Assembly: GCF_963668515.1 (NCBI RefSeq)
Contig: NZ_OY764864.1
Span: 1,364,001-1,428,000 of the forward strand
DNA from: an uncultured Ilyobacter sp.
GTDB lineage: Bacteria > Fusobacteriota > Fusobacteriia > Fusobacteriales > Fusobacteriaceae
Length of the DNA stretch: 64,000 nt
Reading direction: 5' to 3'
The position numbers and the translations under genes were made by a program. Positions 26,593 through 35,490 of this stretch are shown in pieces. Within the stretch, counting starts at the first letter, position 1; each line of letters begins with the position of its first letter. The notes under the pieces were generated by a model. The model had not been told where the DNA came from, made no database searches, and saw only the letters and a program-made list of their open reading frames with translations.

Positions 26593-26967
26593 ATGATATC
26601 CATCACTGACGCGGATTTCGACCGGGCGGTGCAGGAGGCGCTGGCCGCGATCCCTGACGATCTGGCGGTCTACCTCGACAACGTGCTGGTTGAAGTACGC
26701 GGCAAGCCGGATCTGGCGTTGCTCGAAGAGTACGAAGAAACGGACGATTTGCTCGGTTTGTACCTGGGTGTACCGCTCGAAGACAAAGGGCCGGAAAACT
26801 GCGCTGCCCCCCTGCCGGACCGTGTGCTGCTGTTTCGCGATAACCTGTGCGAAATGTGCGCGAGCTACGCCGAGCTGGTCGAGGAGATCCGCGTCACCGT
26901 GCTGCATGAAATCGGCCATCATTTCGGGCTCGATGACGATCGATTGGCTGACCTGGGATACGAATAA
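26593..26967 (+). CDS. Minimal zincin-like metallopeptidase
   Basis: 124 residues. The conserved H-E-x-x-H-x-x-G-x-x-D motif appears as HEIGHHFGLDDDRL near the C-terminus, as in the PF06262 (zincin_1, COG3824) family of one-domain metalloproteases. The N-terminal half, FDRAVQEALAAIPDDLAVYLDNVLVEV, also fits that family. No signal peptide, so cytoplasmic. Start ATG at 26593 (MISITDADFD) agrees with the family N-terminus; the frame upstream overlaps sppA antisense. Biological substrate unknown. Confidence 0.92.
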   Translation: MISITDADFDRAVQEALAAIPDDLAVYLDNVLVEVRGKPDLALLEEYEETDDLLGLYLGVPLEDKGPENCAAPLPDRVLLFRDNLCEMCASYAELVEEIRVTVLHEIGHHFGLDDDRLADLGYE

Positions 26968-27030
26968 CCGGCGTGTTGCCGGACAGTCGCCGGGGCTGAA
27001 CAGATTCGTCCGTACGTAGAAAAAGAAGAC

Positions 27031-28638
27031 ATGTCGACCAAACCACATGCCCTGCCTGCCGCCCGCGTGGAATACCTGCCGGTCATCGTCGCCGTGGGCG
27101 TCTACGTGCTGGTGATGTTGCGTACGGCGTGGATTTCCGACGATGCGTATATCACGTTTCGCACCGTGGACAATTTCATCAACGGCTATGGGCTGACGTG
27201 GAACGTTGCGGAGCGCGTGCAGGCCTACACGCATCCGCTGTGGATGCTGATCCTCTCGGCTCCGTATGCCCTGACGCACGAGATCAACTTCACGGTGATT
27301 CTGCTGAGCGTGGTGCTTTCCTGCGCGACGGTGCTGCTGTTTGTGGGACGCGGTGCGGTGGACGCGAAGACGGCGCTGATCGGCGTCGTGGCGCTGGCCT
27401 TCTCGAAGGCGTATACCGACTATTCGACTTCCGGGTTGGAAAACCCGCTGACGCATATTCTGCTGCTGGCGTTTGTGCTGGTTTATCTGGGCGATGTGGA
27501 GCGCCCGCGGCGGATGTTGTGGTTGGCGCTGCTGGCGGCGCTGCTGATGCTCTCGCGGCTGGACGCCCTGCTGCTGGTCGCGCCGGCGGTGGCGGTAGAG
27601 CTATATCGCCAGCGAAGTTGGAAGGCGGTCGGTTGGCTGGCGGTGGGCCTGATGCCGCTGGTGCTGTGGGAGCTGTTCTCCCTCTTGTACTACGGATCGC
27701 CGATTCCGAACGCCGCCGCGGCGAAACTGAACCACGACATCCCGAAGATTGAGCTGGTACTGCGTGGACTGCGCTACGTGCTGGTCACGCTCAAGTACGA
27801 TCCGCTGACGCTGCTGCTGCTCTTTGCGGGATTGGTGACGCCGTTCTTCTTGCGTGTTCGGCGACATATGCCGCTGGCCATTGGCGGCATCTTGTATGTG
27901 CTGTACGTGATCGGGATCGGCGGCGATTTCATGCTCGGCCGATTCCTTTCGGCCCCTTTCCTCCTGGCGGTTATTCTGCTGGCGCGGCAGCAAATGCCGG
28001 GGCGGGTCGGGCTGGCGCTCTTGGCCCTGGTCGTGCTCGTCGGTTATGCGCCGAAACATTCGCCCCTGCGAACCGGTGAGGATTACGAGAGCATAACGAT
28101 GGGGATCGACGAAGACGGCTTTTGCGACGAACGCGGCTTCTTCTTTCATGGCACAGGCTTGCTCATCGTGACGCAGGGCAAGCAGCTTCCCGCGCATCGG
28201 TGGGCGCGGTTCGGAAAGGAGGTGCGGGCCGAGGGCGAAGAACTGGTCATCGCGCGATCGATCGGAATGGTGGGCTACTTCGCCGGGCCGGACACGTACG
28301 TGATGGACTTGTACGCGCTGGCCGATCCGCTGCTGGCACATCTCAAGCCGCCCGTCGTCGAACACTGGCGCTCCGGGCATCTCGAACGGATCGTCCCCGC
28401 GGGGTATTTCGAGACCGTTCGCAGCGGACAGAACCACATCGCCAACGAGCATCTTGCCGCGTATTACGACAAGTTGACGCTCATCACACGCGGTAGGCTG
28501 TTCGATCCGCAACGGTTGCTGGCAATCCTGAAGCTGAACCTTGGGGGGTACAACGATCTGCTTGCCGCGGCGGAGACCGAAGGCTGGAGCCCGGACCCGC
28601 ACACGCAGATCGGCACGAAGGTCTACGCGATTCCGTAA
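27031..28638 (+). CDS. GT-C type membrane glycosyltransferase (AftB-like)
   Basis: 535 residues with about ten hydrophobic segments in the first two thirds and a soluble C-terminal domain. The first periplasmic loop reads ISDDAYITFRTVDNFINGYGLTWNVAERVQAYTHPLW, matching the Asp-Asp catalytic loop and Y-T-x-x-L-W block of polyprenyl-phosphate-dependent glycosyltransferases such as mycobacterial AftB. It would transfer a sugar from a lipid carrier on the outer face of the membrane; donor and acceptor are unknown. It lies 63 nt downstream of the zincin gene. Confidence 0.85.
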   Translation: MSTKPHALPAARVEYLPVIVAVGVYVLVMLRTAWISDDAYITFRTVDNFINGYGLTWNVAERVQAYTHPLWMLILSAPYALTHEINFTVILLSVVLSCATVLLFVGRGAVDAKTALIGVVALAFSKAYTDYSTSGLENPLTHILLLAFVLVYLGDVERPRRMLWLALLAALLMLSRLDALLLVAPAVAVELYRQRSWKAVGWLAVGLMPLVLWELFSLLYYGSPIPNAAAAKLNHDIPKIELVLRGLRYVLVTLKYDPLTLLLLFAGLVTPFFLRVRRHMPLAIGGILYVLYVIGIGGDFMLGRFLSAPFLLAVILLARQQMPGRVGLALLALVVLVGYAPKHSPLRTGEDYESITMGIDEDGFCDERGFFFHGTGLLIVTQGKQLPAHRWARFGKEVRAEGEELVIARSIGMVGYFAGPDTYVMDLYALADPLLAHLKPPVVEHWRSGHLERIVPAGYFETVRSGQNHIANEHLAAYYDKLTLITRGRLFDPQRLLAILKLNLGGYNDLLAAAETEGWSPDPHTQIGTKVYAIP

Positions 28639-28790
28639 TTACGATTGGGAGTGTCAGCCCGCAGGAGCGTAGGTGGTTTGACGATCGCGGCGGAATCGGC
28701 GGGCGGAGCTCGCCCTACAAGATTGCGGCACATTTTCGTTGCGGTGCAAATCGGTATGAGTCGTGCCAGTATGAGTTGTTCATCGCCGCG

Positions 28791-30536
28791 CTAGTCGGCG
28801 GGTTGCCATTCGATGACTTTGAGTTCGACGCTGCGTTGATTATTCCAGGTGTTGATGATCGGTTCGAACGCGACGCGGATGGCGCGTTGGTCGCTGAGTT
28901 CGGCGAGTTGATCCCCCTGGCGGAAGGCGATCGCTTTGCGGACAGTCGATTCGTCGCGGACGGCGAACTGGAGATGCTGTCCGGTTTGACCGACTGTGCG
29001 CGGGCGATCGACAAGCTGCACCGGCCCGCTCGCCAGACGCGGGCGCGCGTTACCGAGACCGAACGGTGCCATGCGTTCAACCTGGTCGACCAGATCGGTC
29101 GTGAGATTCGTCAATGACACTTCCCCATCGATCGCCAGCTTCGGTACCAGATCGGTCGGCGTCAGCCGCTGGTTGGCCTGGGCAATAAACGCCTCAGTAA
29201 ACGGTTCGACCTTGTCCGCGGCGATGCGTACGCCGGCGGCCATCGCGTGTCCGCCGTAGCTGAGCAGATGTTCGCCGCATGCGGTGAGCACTTCGTTGAG
29301 TGGGAAATGCCGCACGCTGCGTCCCGAGCCCTGGCCTTCGTCGCCGTTGAGGGAAATCAGAATCGTCGGCCGGCCGAAGCGTTCGACCAACCGCGTGGCG
29401 ACGATGCCGATCACCCCGGGGTGCCAATTCTGGCTGGCGAGCACGATGCCGTGGCAACTGTCGCGATTGAAGCCACGCTCCACCACCATCGCCGCGGCCT
29501 GTTCGAGAATCTTCTGCTCAACTGCTTTGCGATCGCGATTGTGGGCGTCGAGTTCGGCGGCGATTTGTGCCGCCCGAGCGGCGTCGGCGTGTGTAAACAA
29601 CTCGACGGCCAGGCGGGCATGCCCCATCCGCCCCACCGCATTCAGCCGCGGCGCCAACATGAAGCCGACATCGTAGTCGTCGTACTTGCGTTTGCCCGCC
29701 AGACCGGAGACCTCGATGAGTGCCTGCAATCCGGGATTCTGGGTATGGCACAAGTGGCGCAGGCCGAACGTGGCGATGATGCGGTTCTCGCCGACCAACG
29801 GCACGATGTCCGCCACGAGACCGAGTGCGGCAAAGGCGGTGGCATCGAGTAGATAGTCGCGAAACTCCGGGGCGACGCGGTCGCCTTCACTAAGTCTTTG
29901 CAGAAATGCCCAGGCGACCTTGAGTGCGACGCCGGCTCCGGAAAGGTGCGGATTCGGCGAGTCGCCGCAAGCGGTCGGATGCACGATTGCCACCGCGTCG
30001 GGCAGCGTCTCCTTGGGCGTATGGTGATCGGTGATGATCAGATCGAGGCCAATTTCGCGGGCGATGCGGCCTTCGTCGAGGGCGGCGATGCCGCAATCAA
30101 CCGTGATGACGAGTTCGGCTCCTTCAGCGCGCAGCTGTCGCAGCGCGTCGCCATTGAGGCCGAAGCCCTCGTCAAAACGGCTGGGGATGTAGTAGTCCAC
30201 GTTGCCGCCGGCGAGGCGCAGGGCATGCCAGAGAATCGTCGCGGCGGTGACGCCGTCCACGTCGTAATCGCCATAGACGACAATCCGGCGGTTTTGCCGC
30301 ACGGCCTCGAGCAGTCGCCGGCTGGCGTCCGCCGCCCCGGGCAATTGGTCCGGGGGCAGCAGTTCCTTGAAGCTCGGGTTGAGGAAGGCCGAGACGTGCC
30401 CCGCGGCAGATATGCCGCGCTGCAAGAGCAGTTGCGCCAGAAGCGGTGACACGTGCGCAGTTCGCGCCAGTTCGTCGCACTCTGCGTGCGGCGGCGCGAT
30501 GATCCACTCGCGTTGGAGCCGGGGAGTCGTCGCCAG
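28791..30536 (-). CDS. recJ: Single-stranded-DNA-specific 5'-3' exonuclease RecJ
   Basis: About 581 residues. DHH phosphoesterase core: VVYGDYDVDGVTAA (motif I), LVITVDCGIAA, LIITDHHTP (DHH), VHPTACG; then the DHHA1 part with GHARLAVELFT, SQNWHPGVIGIVATRLVERFGRP and YGGHAMAAGVRI, and a C-terminal OB-fold. RecJ acts in recombination and base-excision or mismatch repair. The frame is open far upstream inside mtnP, but homology starts after the mtnP stop. There is no ATG, GTG or TTG there: AGGAG (part of the mtnP stop region) is followed by ATT at 30539 and CTG at 30536, so a non-canonical start is implied. Confidence 0.94.
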   Translation of the reverse strand: MATTPRLQREWIIAPPHAECDELARTAHVSPLLAQLLLQRGISAAGHVSAFLNPSFKELLPPDQLPGAADASRRLLEAVRQNRRIVVYGDYDVDGVTAATILWHALRLAGGNVDYYIPSRFDEGFGLNGDALRQLRAEGAELVITVDCGIAALDEGRIAREIGLDLIITDHHTPKETLPDAVAIVHPTACGDSPNPHLSGAGVALKVAWAFLQRLSEGDRVAPEFRDYLLDATAFAALGLVADIVPLVGENRIIATFGLRHLCHTQNPGLQALIEVSGLAGKRKYDDYDVGFMLAPRLNAVGRMGHARLAVELFTHADAARAAQIAAELDAHNRDRKAVEQKILEQAAAMVVERGFNRDSCHGIVLASQNWHPGVIGIVATRLVERFGRPTILISLNGDEGQGSGRSVRHFPLNEVLTACGEHLLSYGGHAMAAGVRIAADKVEPFTEAFIAQANQRLTPTDLVPKLAIDGEVSLTNLTTDLVDQVERMAPFGLGNARPRLASGPVQLVDRPRTVGQTGQHLQFAVRDESTVRKAIAFRQGDQLAELSDQRAIRVAFEPIINTWNNQRSVELKVIEWQPAD

Positions 30537-30546
30537 AATCCGTCTC

Positions 30547-31425
30547 CTATGCGCCGCCGGCGTACTTTTCGAGCAATACACCGTAGCGTGCGAAGGTCGC
30601 GGGCGAGATCTTTGCGCGATCGGTCCAGATCGCCAGCGAGAGCGCATCGTGGATCGGCGATTTGCCGAGCGGCTCGGCGACCAACGACTCGATCGCGGCC
30701 CGCAGCAGCGCAACCGCGTTCTCCGTCGCGACCTTGAGATTGCCGATGATCTCCGCCAGCAGCTCTTGCTTATCGACGCCCGCTTCGTGCGGCCGCCAGC
30801 AATCCCAATCCGTCACCAAAGCCACCAGTGCGTAGCAGATTTCCGCTTCACGCGCCAGTTTTGCCTCAGGCATGACGGTCATGCCGATCAGTTGGCCGCC
30901 CCACTGTCGATGCATTTCCGACTCGGCCACAGTGCTGAAACCGGGGCCTTCCATGCAAACGTATGTGCCGCGCGGATGCACGCGTGTGTCCACCTTGCTC
31001 GCGACGGACAGCAGCCGCTCGCGCAGATCGGGGCAAAACGGCTCGGCCAACTCGGCATGCACTGCGAGCCCCTCGTCGAAGAACGTCGGCTCGCGGCGGT
31101 AGGTCTTGTCGATGACCTGATCGACGATGACCAACTCTCGCGGCGCGAAGTTTTCACAGAGCGAACCAACCGCACCGCTGGCGAGAATATGCGTTACGCC
31201 GAGCGATTTCAGAGCGTAGATGTTCGCACGATACGGCACGCGGGAGGGGTTACATGTGTGGCCTTCGCCGTGCCGGGCGAGCGTGGCGATCTTCGTGCCG
31301 TGCCACTCGACGATGCGAATCGGACTGCTGGGCGAACCGAACGGCGTATCGATGATGTGCTCCTCGACGGGTGTTTCGCCGAACAGCGCCTCCCCCATTC
31401 CGGTGCCGCCAATCAGACCGATCAT
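30547..31425 (-). CDS. mtnP: S-methyl-5'-thioadenosine phosphorylase
   Basis: 292 residues, cytosolic, first step of methionine salvage: methylthioadenosine and phosphate give adenine and methylthioribose-1-phosphate. Motifs: IGLIGGTGMGE at the N-terminus, LARHGEGHTCNPSRVPYRANI (phosphate-binding), LASGAVGSL, YVCMEGPGFSTVAESEMHRQWG and GMTVMPEAKLAREAEICYA (purine and ribose site), and VTDWDCW. It lies just upstream of recJ on the same strand, about 10 nt apart, suggesting a shared transcript. Confidence 0.95.
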   Translation of the reverse strand: MIGLIGGTGMGEALFGETPVEEHIIDTPFGSPSSPIRIVEWHGTKIATLARHGEGHTCNPSRVPYRANIYALKSLGVTHILASGAVGSLCENFAPRELVIVDQVIDKTYRREPTFFDEGLAVHAELAEPFCPDLRERLLSVASKVDTRVHPRGTYVCMEGPGFSTVAESEMHRQWGGQLIGMTVMPEAKLAREAEICYALVALVTDWDCWRPHEAGVDKQELLAEIIGNLKVATENAVALLRAAIESLVAEPLGKSPIHDALSLAIWTDRAKISPATFARYGVLLEKYAGGA

Positions 31426-31487
31426 GAGACTACTCCTGTGTGCGTGCGGCGGCCGCTGCGCTGCATTGCCGCACGGGTATTGCGATA

Positions 31488-32480
31488 TTAGTGGTTCTTG
31501 TACTGCTTGCCGGCGGCTTTCAGCTTGGTCTCGATTGTGGCGATCTGCTCCTGCGAAAGCGTCCGCCGCGTCTGGGTCAGCACCTTCATGAAGTGTGCGA
31601 CTTCTTCATCCGAGACGGGGAAGCCAACGTTGCCCTTCGGGCCGTCAGCGGTGGCGAGCACGTTGCCGCGGGTGTCGATGACGGCGAACCAGGGTATGCC
31701 GCCTTGCGTGGTCTTGCGGTATTCCGCCGCCACGGCAGGGCCGTTCTTCATGCGCTCCAAGTCGATCTTGACGTCGATGTAGTCCTGGCCGATCAGCTTT
31801 GCAACTTCTTCGTCAGCCAGGAAGTCGCCCAGACGATGACACCAGGTGCACCACGGGGCACTCAGCCGCAGGAAGATGCGTTTGTTCTCGGCCGTGGCCT
31901 GCAACAGCGCCTTGGCCATGACTTTCTCGGCATCGGCCGCGGGCGCTTTCCACTTGTCGAGAAAAGCCGTGACTTTGGCCGGATCGTGCTTGGCGCCGAC
32001 TTCAAGCGAACCGGTTTCCTGCCGCGTCAGTGCTTTGCCTTCGGCATCGAGCACGACGAGATACGGAACGCCGACCTTCTTGAGATCGACGCCGTACTTG
32101 CTGACCAAGTCCATGTGCTTGTCGAAGTTGCCAATGTCGACAAGTACAAGTTGGTACTCGCTTTTGACCAACTTCGCGATGTCGCGGTTGTTCGTGAAGA
32201 CATCGTGCAGCTTGTGGCACCAGCCGCACCAGTTGCCGCCGAACATGACCAGGACACGCTGATTGTCGCCGGCGGCCTTGCGCACCGCCTGACTGATCAG
32301 CTCATTGGCGTCGGCCTTGGTGTCGTAGATTCCCTTCTCGGCCTTCTTCTCGACGCTGGCCGGTTTGTCCGGCTTGGGCGGATTCTGAGCCAACGCAGCG
32401 GAAGTCAACGTAATTGCCAACACGGCGGCCAGGACTGCGCCGCAGAAGCGCCGTTGATAATCAAGGCGCGTACGCGTCAT
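31488..32480 (-). CDS. Exported protein with two thioredoxin-like domains
   Basis: 330 residues from ATG 32480. The signal peptide ends AVLAITLTSAALAQ. Two thioredoxin-fold units follow, each with a C-x-x-C active site: GGNWCGWCHKLHDVF (about residue 85) and SAPWCTWCHRLGDFL (about 210). The W-C-x-W-C-H form is typical of DUF255/thioredoxin_7 proteins that reduce disulfides or act in cytochrome and cofactor maturation outside the cytoplasm. Multiheme cytochromes occur at 35 and 51 kb, so a role in keeping heme-binding cysteines reduced is possible but unproven. Confidence 0.88.
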   Translation of the reverse strand: MTRTRLDYQRRFCGAVLAAVLAITLTSAALAQNPPKPDKPASVEKKAEKGIYDTKADANELISQAVRKAAGDNQRVLVMFGGNWCGWCHKLHDVFTNNRDIAKLVKSEYQLVLVDIGNFDKHMDLVSKYGVDLKKVGVPYLVVLDAEGKALTRQETGSLEVGAKHDPAKVTAFLDKWKAPAADAEKVMAKALLQATAENKRIFLRLSAPWCTWCHRLGDFLADEEVAKLIGQDYIDVKIDLERMKNGPAVAAEYRKTTQGGIPWFAVIDTRGNVLATADGPKGNVGFPVSDEEVAHFMKVLTQTRRTLSQEQIATIETKLKAAGKQYKNH

Positions 32481-32516
32481 CTGCACTCTGTTACCCTCCT
32501 GCCGCGTCAAGTGCGG

Positions 32517-35198
32517 CTACCGTAAGGCCAAACGAACAGCAATCCGATTCTCATCGGGACTGGTTTCATGCTTGAAGCCAAGCTTTTCGGTGAGTCGCAG
32601 CATTGCCACGTTGTCGCGCAGTACGTGGCCGATGATCTCGTGCGTGCCGTGACTCTTGCAATACTCGATCATCTTCTTGAGCAGTGCAGTGCCGAGACCG
32701 CTGCGCTGCAAGTCGCTGCGGACCATGATGGCGAGATCGGCCAGCGTGTTGTCGGCCAGCGCAACTGTGCGAACCACGGCCAACGTCTCGTCCTTGCCTT
32801 CTGCGTTGGGAGCGACCGCGATGAACGCCATCTCCCGGTCGTAGTCAATCTGCGTTAGACGCGACATTTCCGACGGCGGGATGTCACGATTGGCACCGAG
32901 CCGGAAACGCAGATCCTCGGCTGTCAGGCGGTCCACGAATTCGCGGTGCGCCGGCTGGTCCTCCGGCGTAATCGGCCGCACGAGCACCTTGCGGCCGTCG
33001 CGCGTCGTCATCGTTTCTTCCAGTTCCCGCGGATACGGGCGAATCGCCAGCCGCTCCGGTCCGGCGGACTCGGCCGGTCGGACGCGAATGCGGGCATCAA
33101 GCGCCAGCACACCCTTGTCGTCTGCAAAGAGCGGGTTGATGTCGAGTTCGATGATCTCCGGACGATCGACGATCAGTTGCGAGATCTGGATCAGCGTCGT
33201 GCAGATCGCGTCGATATCGGCCGGTGGACGATCGCGATAGCCCTTCAGCAACCGTGAGACCTGCGTGCGCGAAATGAGATGACGTGCGAGGCTCATGTTC
33301 AGCGGCGGCAATGCCACAGCACGGTCGGCAATGACCTCCACCGCAGTCCCGCCGCGGCCGAAGAGAATGACCGGGCCGAAAATGCTGTCGGTGGTCATAC
33401 CGACAATCAGTTCCTGCGCCTGCGGCCGCTGCGCCATGCGCTGCACCGTAAAGCCGTCGAGCTTCGCTTCGGGATAGTTCTTCGCAATACGAGTTTCCAT
33501 CGCCGCCGCGGCCTGTTCGACCTCTTCCATGCTGTCGAGGCCGAGCACGACACCGCCCACGTCCGACTTGTGCGTGATGTCCTTGGAGAGGACTTTGAGC
33601 GCGACGGGGAAGCCGAGTTGCCGCGCGACTTCCGCCGCTTGCGGCGGCGTGTTGGCAACACGCGTCGCTACGACCGGCACGCCGTACGCCGCGAGCACGG
33701 CCTTCGCTTCCGGCTCGGTCAGGAGTTCGCGGTGTTCGAGCAACGCCGTCTCGATTACGGAGCGGGCCGCCTTGGGCGTGGGCGAGAATTCTTCCGGCAG
33801 CGACGGCGGCACCTGCGTCAGAATCTCCATGTTCCGGCGGAAACGCACCATGTGCAGGAAAGCCCGCACCGCGTTTTCCGGCGTGTCATATGTTGGAATT
33901 TCGGCCTCGGCGAAGATGCGCCGTGCCTTGCCGGCCGCTTCGCCGCCAAGCCAACTGGTGAGAATCGGTAGCTTGGCTTGGCGTACAATGTCGACAATGC
34001 CGCGGGCCGCCGCGACCGGCGGAGCAATCGCGCTGGGTGCATTGAGCACCAGAATCGCGTCCACGCCCGGATCGTCGAACAAGACCTTGAGACTGGCGGC
34101 GTACACCGACGCGTCGGCGTCGCCAACCATGTCGACCGGATTGCCGCCGGACCAGGTGCCGGGCAACAGGTCACTGAGCCGGCGCATCGTGTCGGGCGAA
34201 AACGAAGCCAGTTGTCCGCCTTCGGCGATGAGGGCGTCGGTGGCAATGACGCCCGGCCCGCCGCCGTTGGTGAGAATCGCCAGCCGTTCGCCGTGGAGCG
34301 GCTTGGAACGCGCCAGCGTCTCGACCGCGTCGAATAATTCATCGAGATCGACCACGCGTAGAATGCCTGCCCGACGCAAAGCTGCATCGTAAACGTTGTC
34401 GGAGCCAGCGAGGGCGTCGGTGTGCGACGCTGCCGCACGGGCCCCCTCCGCATTGCGGCCGGCCTTGATCGCCAGTACGGGCTTGTTGCGGGCTGCGGAA
34501 CGGGCGGCGGACATGAACTTGCGAGCTTCATCGACGCCGATCGATTCCATATAAAGCAGGATTGCCTTGGTTTCCTCGACGGCACCGAAATAGTCGAGCA
34601 CGTCGCCGAAGTCGATGTCGGCACTGTTGCCCAACGACACGAAGTGCGAAAAGCCGATGCCGCGGGCCTTGGCCCAATCGAGCGTCGCCGTACAAAAACC
34701 GCCCGATTGCGAGATGAACGCAATCGAACCGGCCCCGATGTCGGTATGTGAAAACGAGGCATTCAAGCCCAAACCGGGGATCAGCACGCCCACGCAGTTC
34801 GGGCCGAGAATGCGCAGCGTGTACTTTCGAGCCGCGGCGAGCATGGCGTCGTTAATCGACTGGCCGTCGCGGTATTCGATATGCGCGAGGCCAGCGGTAA
34901 TCACGATCGCCGCCCGCGTGCCGCGCTGTCCCAATTGCTCGATCAACTCCGGAACAGTCTTCGGCGGCGTGCAAATGACCGCGACGTCCGGCGTGACCGG
35001 CAAACTTTCCACGTCGCTGTAGGCCAGAACTCCCGCTATGGCCTGGTACTTCGGATTCACCGGCATGATCGGGCCGTTGAAACCGGATTTCAGAAGATTC
35101 CGAACAACCACGCCACCAATGTTGTGCGGCGTGTTTGAGGCGCCGATCACCGCGATCGACGTCGGCCGGAACAGGGCATCCAGATTGCGTACACTCAT
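32517..35198 (-). CDS. Acyl-CoA synthetase (NDP-forming) fused to GNAT acetyltransferase, Pat-like
   Basis: 893 residues. Residues 1-470 are the NDP-forming acyl-CoA synthetase alpha part: SIAVIGASNTPHNIGG, ILGPNCVGV, SQSGGF, and ASHTDALAGSDNVYDAALRRAG with the His position used for phosphohistidine in this family. Residues ~495-725 are the ATP-grasp beta part (GFPVALKVLSKDITHKSDVGGVVLGL and ELDINPLFADDKGVLALDARI). Residues ~750-893 are GNAT, with RSDLQRSGLGTALLKKM binding acetyl-CoA. This layout is that of the lysine acetyltransferase Pat/YfiQ, which regulates acetyl-CoA synthetase and other enzymes; a true acetate-CoA ligase role remains possible. Confidence 0.92.
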   Translation of the reverse strand: MSVRNLDALFRPTSIAVIGASNTPHNIGGVVVRNLLKSGFNGPIMPVNPKYQAIAGVLAYSDVESLPVTPDVAVICTPPKTVPELIEQLGQRGTRAAIVITAGLAHIEYRDGQSINDAMLAAARKYTLRILGPNCVGVLIPGLGLNASFSHTDIGAGSIAFISQSGGFCTATLDWAKARGIGFSHFVSLGNSADIDFGDVLDYFGAVEETKAILLYMESIGVDEARKFMSAARSAARNKPVLAIKAGRNAEGARAAASHTDALAGSDNVYDAALRRAGILRVVDLDELFDAVETLARSKPLHGERLAILTNGGGPGVIATDALIAEGGQLASFSPDTMRRLSDLLPGTWSGGNPVDMVGDADASVYAASLKVLFDDPGVDAILVLNAPSAIAPPVAAARGIVDIVRQAKLPILTSWLGGEAAGKARRIFAEAEIPTYDTPENAVRAFLHMVRFRRNMEILTQVPPSLPEEFSPTPKAARSVIETALLEHRELLTEPEAKAVLAAYGVPVVATRVANTPPQAAEVARQLGFPVALKVLSKDITHKSDVGGVVLGLDSMEEVEQAAAAMETRIAKNYPEAKLDGFTVQRMAQRPQAQELIVGMTTDSIFGPVILFGRGGTAVEVIADRAVALPPLNMSLARHLISRTQVSRLLKGYRDRPPADIDAICTTLIQISQLIVDRPEIIELDINPLFADDKGVLALDARIRVRPAESAGPERLAIRPYPRELEETMTTRDGRKVLVRPITPEDQPAHREFVDRLTAEDLRFRLGANRDIPPSEMSRLTQIDYDREMAFIAVAPNAEGKDETLAVVRTVALADNTLADLAIMVRSDLQRSGLGTALLKKMIEYCKSHGTHEIIGHVLRDNVAMLRLTEKLGFKHETSPDENRIAVRLALR

Positions 35199-35490
35199 CG
35201 ATTACGTCTCCTCGTTCAGCAGCGGCAGTGTAGGTGGCCGGTGCGGGCATGCCAAGCGCACAGCCCCAACCTCTGTGGCACATAGAGTATTAGAAAAGTC
35301 TATGTTTACTCGGACCAATGCAACTAAGTACCATGGCGGCGTCAGTGGCGACGGTTGCATGGAGCGTAACCGGCGCACCAATGACGGGCCGGTCTCGCGT
35401 TCGCCCTTCTGTTAATCCCAATACCGGTACCGTCAAGACATCTCGAATTGACCGCGAATTGCAGTCCCGCCCGGGGGAGAGGAGAGAGGA

